Source of the DNA: Clostridiaceae bacterium
GTDB taxonomy: Bacteria; Bacillota; Clostridia; Lachnospirales; Lachnospiraceae
Assembly (NCBI GenBank): GCA_910575585.1
Contig: CAJTGF010000032.1
Span: 1 to 55,457 of the forward strand
Length of the DNA: 55,457 bases
Direction: 5' to 3'
Shown here piece after piece: positions 51,776 through 55,457 of this stretch (its first letter is position 1; each line of letters starts with the position of its first letter). The notes below the pieces were generated by a model. It made no database searches. It had not been told where the DNA came from and worked only from the letters and a program-made list of their open reading frames with translations. Both the position numbers and the translations under genes were made by a program.

Positions 51776-51866
51776 CCTGTTTTTCGATTGTCTGGCCGGA
51801 GGAGGAGGGCGCTGTGTTCACACTATGACGAATCATTCTGCTGATTTGTTATGAGACAGCGCTGCT

Positions 51867-51892
51867 GTTTAAAGGTGCCCTGTAAACGTAAC
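51867..51892. repeat. Interspersed palindromic repeat (family member e, degenerate)
   Basis: GTTTA (51867-51871) with TAAAC (51883-51887) followed by GTAAC. The core AAAGGTGCCCTGT resembles the centre of the member at 5040-5071. Confidence 0.4.
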
Positions 51893-51980
51893 TGCATATA
51901 CTTCATTTAAAATTGCCAGCGGCGTTTGTTTAGAACCGACTGAAACAGAGTGGCAGACAGGGTATATGTTTCGCCTTTTA

Positions 51981-52040
51981 TTGATTAATAAAATTCCAAA
52001 TGCTATAATGAAAACCATACAGCACTCAACCAACGGTTGA
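51981..52040 (+). promoter_or_regulatory. Promoter and operator of the XRE-membrane gene
   Basis: TTGATT (51981-51986), 17 bases and TATAAT (52004-52009). Downstream, TCAACC-AAC-GGTTGA (52026-52040) is a perfect palindrome, and a half site TCAACCAA recurs near 52053. The site may be used by the encoded HTH protein for autoregulation. Confidence 0.6.
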
Positions 52041-52117
52041 ACCGCCGCGTCTCAACCAATGATTCCTTGTAAAGAACGGAAATACAGACTATGATTTTGC
52101 ATGGAGGGAGGACCATA

Positions 52118-52975
52118 ATGAAACAAATAGAGGTAGGCGCATTTATCACCCAATGCCGCAAAGAAAAAAAGCTGACTCAGGCCCAGTTGGCCGAAAAACT
52201 GAACATTACGGACAGAGCCGTATCAAAATGGGAGACAGGGAAAAGCATGCCGGATTCTTCCATCATGCTGGAGCTGTGTGAAATATTGGGAATCACGGTA
52301 AATGAGCTGTTAATGGGAGAAAGAGAAAAGAGAGAATCATATGAAGAAAAGGGGGATGAGAATTTGGACACAATAGATACAATAAAAAAACGGAAGAACC
52401 GTGTGGGATTCAAAAGGCTTGGGGCAGTTATTTTTTCCGCGTTGCTTTTTACGGCAATGGCAGTATGCTTTATCTGTGATATGGCAATATCCGGCAGATT
52501 AACGTGGTCTTTGATTTCGGCTGTTTCCATCGTGTTTGGCTGGGCTGTCTGTCTGCCTGGGATTCGGTTTGGGAAGAAAGGGATTGTCAGATGTTTTGGG
52601 TGGTTGTCAGGGCTTATCATTCCGTATTTATATGTGCTGAGCCGTCTGATAAACGTTAGGGAAGTCTTTACGGTCGGCGGGACTATGGCAGTGATTTCCG
52701 TTGCTTTTTTGTGGATGGTGATTGGAGTGTTCAAAAAAATGTGGAGCGGGAAAAAACGTGCTGTTTTTGGGACGGTGTGTTTGGTGTCAGCGCTGTTTGT
52801 TGTGACGGTTAACGTGGTATTGTCCCGGATGACAGGCAGTCCTGTGTTTAATGTGTGGGATGGAATTACAGTCCTGGTGCTGCTGGTGTCAGCGGGCGTT
52901 TCGTTTGGCCTTGGAGGGCAGGAAGAAAAGGCGGCAGGAGAAAGTCTGGATGGGAGGGAACCCGTTGAATATTAG
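52118..52975 (+). CDS. XRE-family regulator with membrane domain
   Basis: 285 residues from ATG 52118, GGAGGGAGG upstream. The N-terminal HTH covers about residues 8-62 (LTQAQLAEKLNITDRAVSKW, then ETGKSMPD). After an acidic linker about six hydrophobic helices follow, with a charged C-terminal tail. Membrane-anchored HTH proteins of this kind sense envelope or ion conditions; the signal here is unknown. The gene overlaps the start of the acetyltransferase by 11 bases, so the two are translationally coupled. Confidence 0.8.
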   Translation: MKQIEVGAFITQCRKEKKLTQAQLAEKLNITDRAVSKWETGKSMPDSSIMLELCEILGITVNELLMGEREKRESYEEKGDENLDTIDTIKKRKNRVGFKRLGAVIFSALLFTAMAVCFICDMAISGRLTWSLISAVSIVFGWAVCLPGIRFGKKGIVRCFGWLSGLIIPYLYVLSRLINVREVFTVGGTMAVISVAFLWMVIGVFKKMWSGKKRAVFGTVCLVSALFVVTVNVVLSRMTGSPVFNVWDGITVLVLLVSAGVSFGLGGQEEKAAGESLDGREPVEY

Positions 52976-53420
52976 AAAAGCCGGACAGGATGATTTGTCA
53001 AGGATTGCGGAAATCTTTGTGTTTAATAACCGGGTAAATTATTTTCCTATTTTTAAGGATGAAGAGTTTTCATTTGGGGAACTGCAGGTGGTATCTCTGG
53101 TAAATGGTTATTTTGGCAGGGATGATGTGAGAGAACATCTGTATGTGTGTGAGGATAAGGTAATAAAAGGGTTTCTCCAGGTGAATGAAAGGGAAATCTG
53201 CAAACTGTATGTGGATACGTTTTTTCAGAGTCAGGGTATTGGGGGAGCATTGATTGAGTTTGGGGTAAGGGAGCTTCATGGGGAGTATCTGTGGGCATTG
53301 GAAAAGAATGTCAGGGCGGTTTCGTTTTATCAGCGCCATGGGTTTTGTCTGACGGGGGAGAGGAAATTGGAGGAAGGGACTGAGGAGTATCTTGTCAGGT
53401 TGGAGAGGGTAGGTACGTGA
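52965..53420 (+). CDS. GNAT-family N-acetyltransferase
   Basis: 151 residues from TTG 52965 (NIRKAGQDDLSRIAEIFVFN), GGGAGG 8 bases upstream. GNAT motif A is seen as LYVDTFFQSQGIGGALIEFG with the Q-x-x-G-x-G/A acetyl-CoA loop, and motif B as LEKNVRAVSFYQRHGF. The substrate could be an amino acid, a protein N terminus or a small amine. It is coupled to the XRE-membrane gene. Confidence 0.8.
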   Translation: MNIRKAGQDDLSRIAEIFVFNNRVNYFPIFKDEEFSFGELQVVSLVNGYFGRDDVREHLYVCEDKVIKGFLQVNEREICKLYVDTFFQSQGIGGALIEFGVRELHGEYLWALEKNVRAVSFYQRHGFCLTGERKLEEGTEEYLVRLERVGT

Positions 53421-53868
53421 AACAATTGTCCAGAGGCACTCTTGCGCCTAAGCAGACCTTAGAAGGGTTTTTTCTGGGTGAATCGGTTCCGGTTAACAGA
53501 TGCCTTTCAGATATTTTTTGCAGCTTCATATCAGTGAACGTTCTGGGAGAGGTATTCCGATTATTACACAAGTATATGGGAAAGACGCATTCGAATTTAG
53601 AGAAAACGCTATTGTAGTTACAATACCATTTGAGAAGATATCTCTTGATGTGGGGGATAAAGTGGGGGATAAAGAGAGAAATTTAAACCCGACCCATGAA
53701 TTGATTTTAAAGGAAATGCGGAATAATCCCAATATAACTCAGCCCCAGTTAATGGAGATTGTGGGTATCGGGAAGACGGCCATTCAAAATAATATATCAT
53801 TTCTGCGGAAAAACGGATATATAAAACGAATGGGTTCAAATAAAAACGGATACTGGCAGGTTTTGTAA
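53417..53868 (+). pseudogene. C-terminal remnant of an AlbA/HTH (COG2865-type) protein
   Basis: From 53417 the frame reads to VPVNRCLSDIF, then at a six-T run near 53515 the reading must shift to continue with LQLHISERSGRGIPIITQVY and the rest to 53868. This is the end of the AlbA_2 ATP-binding family with a C-terminal winged HTH (NITQPQLMEIVGIGKTAIQN). The N-terminal ~300 residues are missing and the piece is frameshifted, so it is a dead gene, although the HTH part alone from ATG 53500 remains open. Confidence 0.65.
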
Positions 53869-53906
53869 AAATGTTTTGGTTATCTGATACGCGGTTTGCC
53901 AGATGG

Positions 53907-53940
53907 ATTGCCTGGGATGTCATAGCCCCAGGCAATTTTA
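53907..53940. terminator. Bidirectional terminator
   Basis: ATTGCCTGGG (53907-53916) pairs perfectly with CCCAGGCAAT (53927-53936), followed by TTTTA. It lies between convergent sequences ending at 53868 (+) and 53969 (-). Confidence 0.65.
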
Positions 53941-53968
53941 CATGGCACTGCCAGCATGGCTGTAAAGT

Positions 53969-54718
53969 TTAATCCATAAATTCAATAGTTACCATCAAAT
54001 CTGGAATATCCTTGTTAATCTCTTTCACAAAATTTGAAATCATTTTCTCAGCAGAAACTTCCGCGCTTTGGCAAAATCTTTGATTGGAAGTGATGCTTGC
54101 CTTTGCGTCCATACTGGCATCGGAAATTTGTCTTTGAGCCAAATCCGTCCCTTTGCCAGCGCTGCCGTTTAAGAAGGAAATTTCGGGAATTGGATTTAAG
54201 GCGCCATCTTCATATACCATTTTTTCTGTATTTTCAGGAGAAAAATGTGTAAGCTGCGGTTTAGGGATTCTTATTACGACGCTATGGCGTTCCTGGTCAA
54301 TCAAATATTCGCCTGCCGCAAGATTCACAGTAAAAATCCCTTTTCCGGTTACTTTTATCCAGGATGTGGCAGCATGATTATCCTTTTTATCTTCTATGCT
54401 GTAGCCTGTGGCCTGTACCTGGAGAACTTCCAGTTCAGCGCTTTCACGCACCTTATCTATGGAAATAACAGCTCTGTTACTGGTGTGATACTTTTTTTCA
54501 GCGGCTGCGCGGCTTTTTTCATAATATTCGGTATAGATTCTTTGCTGTTCCAAATCCTTGGATGTATGGTAGGCAGTTTGAGCTGCCCCTGCTCCTGCGG
54601 AAACGGTTTGGGTAAATCGGTTCACAGACGCCAAAATCATAACAGTTCCCAGTAAAACAGGAAGCGACGCAATAACAAATTTTTTTGTAGAACGATTATG
54701 GGATGCCAATCGTATCAC
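53969..54718 (-). CDS. DUF4230-domain membrane-anchored protein
   Basis: 249 residues from ATG 54718. One N-terminal membrane helix (about 13-30, FVIASLPVLLGTVMILAS) is followed by an extracytoplasmic domain with the DUF4230 look: ELEVLQVQATGYSIEDKK, VTGKGIFTVNLAAGEYLID, then VVIRIPKPQLTHF. The ATG overlaps the stop region of the upstream DUF4230 gene by four bases, implying translational coupling and probably a heteromeric pair. The function of the family is unknown. Confidence 0.72.
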   Translation of the reverse strand: MIRLASHNRSTKKFVIASLPVLLGTVMILASVNRFTQTVSAGAGAAQTAYHTSKDLEQQRIYTEYYEKSRAAAEKKYHTSNRAVISIDKVRESAELEVLQVQATGYSIEDKKDNHAATSWIKVTGKGIFTVNLAAGEYLIDQERHSVVIRIPKPQLTHFSPENTEKMVYEDGALNPIPEISFLNGSAGKGTDLAQRQISDASMDAKASITSNQRFCQSAEVSAEKMISNFVKEINKDIPDLMVTIEFMD

Positions 54719-55357
54719 CTCTCATTCTGTGTGTGCTCTAAAAATTTTACATGTATCTGTCCGCTGTTTACGGACATGTTTTCCGCGATTTGTTTCACTT
54801 GATGAATAGCGGCAGTTTGGGCGGACGCAAGCAGGTTATCATAATTTTCTATGGAATCTGTGAAACTGATTTCAAGCTGTTTCAAAGAATTTAAATATTC
54901 GGTAAAACCATCTTCTGTGCTTCCGTTGAAAAAGGTCTTTTGATATTCAGCAATTTTTTGGATTTCAACAGGGTCAAAGTAACAGGTTGGCATTGGTTGG
55001 GGAATGGATAAAGTGTCAGTTTCCGTATCAAAAGAAGCTTGCTGCAAATCAACGGTAAAAACAACATCCCCCCGCAGAAGGTACAGAGCGGCATAATCAT
55101 TCCCCATCGAATTAAAATTTTCAATGGTGGTGGTTGCTACAAGAACCTCCAGTTTTCCAATTTCTATAATATCCATGATATCCGTGGTTGTATCTTTTGC
55201 GCTGAGTCCTTCTGCTTTTCCATCCTTCAGTCCGGCGGCATTTCCTTTGGTTATCCCCTGAAGGGAGCCGATGGCCGTTCCCACGGTCTTACCGACGGCA
55301 GAACCAAGATTTTCACCAATCTCAGATGCGTTAGCATAAACGTTATTTACTCAAACT
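54715..55357 (-). CDS. DUF4230-like protein, 5' truncated
   Basis: The frame is open from about 55357 and reads NNVYANASEIGENLGSAVGK, then GTAIGSLQGITKGNAAGLKD. It continues with a DUF4230-type domain (IGKLEVLVATTTIENF, then GDVVFTVDLQQASFDTE and LSIPQPMPTCYFDP). The only start inside is GTG 55284, which lacks a ribosome site, and the expected N-terminal membrane helix is missing because a stop (TGA) and unrelated sequence begin at about 55358. The gene seems to have lost its 5' end by a rearrangement or insertion whose rest lies beyond the window. Confidence 0.6.
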
Positions 55358-55457
55358 TCGCACATAGATTTTGCCTATGCACCCTGAAAATTCAATACCT
55401 GGCTGTTATTCAGTTGTCAAAAGTCTGCTGTTATGCTGCTTGAAGCTGCGCTTTCAG
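55358..55457. other. Sequence beyond the DUF4230 junction
   Basis: About 100 bases with no coding match. On the minus strand a TTGACA box stands near 55421-55416. It may be the end of an insertion or of another element; the window ends before this can be resolved. Confidence 0.35.

Noticed and set aside
53417-53617. A separate 66-codon gene after the acetyltransferase
   Set aside because: Its useful part (VPVNRCLSDIF) joins across a T run to the frame that follows; together they are the tail of one broken gene.

Overview
The window looks like chromosome from an anaerobic Firmicute of the Lachnospiraceae / Clostridium cluster XIVa type (for example an Enterocloster- or Hungatella-like gut bacterium). 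This is inferred from the gene order decarboxylase-tmk-holB-ricT-trmN6-rsmI, a FabK-type fatty-acid operon, formylglycine (Cys-type) sulfatases, strong GGAGG ribosome sites with frequent GTG/TTG starts, and AT-rich sigma-A promoters between more GC-rich genes. No rRNA gene, intact tRNA or CRISPR array is visible.

Layout. (1) 1-2640: a scar region with a duplicated ~300-bp unit carrying a 46-codon gene, a 3' half of tRNA-Lys(UUU) that looks like an attachment-site remnant, a small unknown gene, and a secreted ComEC-like metallo-beta-lactamase protein. (2) 2760-9050: housekeeping operon: PLP decarboxylase, thymidylate kinase, DNA polymerase III delta', RicT, tRNA and rRNA methyltransferases, ending at a clear terminator. 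(3) 9075-19900: an accessory block of mostly unrecognised genes. It has two XRE regulators, a TM2 membrane protein, a DUF2786 protein, a PPP-type phosphatase, a PD-(D/E)XK-like protein, a tandem paralog pair and a two-HTH regulator. It carries two pairs of matching promoter/operator sequences that link distant genes. (4) 19600-27950: a coding tandem repeat, a beta-CASP/RNase J-like MBL protein, then a run of broken genes (AAA-ATPase with an in-frame TGA, an AraC/PhnP-like junction, a frameshifted sugar-binding lipoprotein, fragments of DUF4869 and Rpn-type genes). Among these sits an intact two-gene module, DUF4869 plus a P-loop ATPase with a TOPRIM-like half.

(5) 28040-38526: a sulfated-glycan locus with three sulfatases, a GPH-family symporter, a family 3 beta-N-acetylhexosaminidase-like enzyme, a HAD hydrolase and an AraC regulator. 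The likely logic is import of a sulfated oligosaccharide, desulfation and removal of N-acetylhexosamine residues. The sulfatase-maturing radical SAM enzyme is not in the window. (6) 38748-50237: a complete type II fatty-acid operon, fabH-acpP-fabK-fabD-fabG-fabF-accB-fabZ-accC-accDA plus a second FabK/nitronate-monooxygenase-like gene, ending in a terminator. Two FabT-like palindromes lie before fabH and acpP but no fabT gene is present. AccB has a very long decapeptide-repeat linker and AccD is fused to AccA. (7) 50304-55457: a PD-(D/E)XK nuclease-family gene, an XRE membrane regulator with a GNAT acetyltransferase, a remnant of an AlbA/HTH gene, and a DUF4230 pair whose upstream member has lost its N terminus at a sequence junction near the right edge.

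An interspersed palindromic repeat (consensus arms GTAAC-N-GTTCA / TGAAC-N-GTTAC) occurs at five intergenic places.
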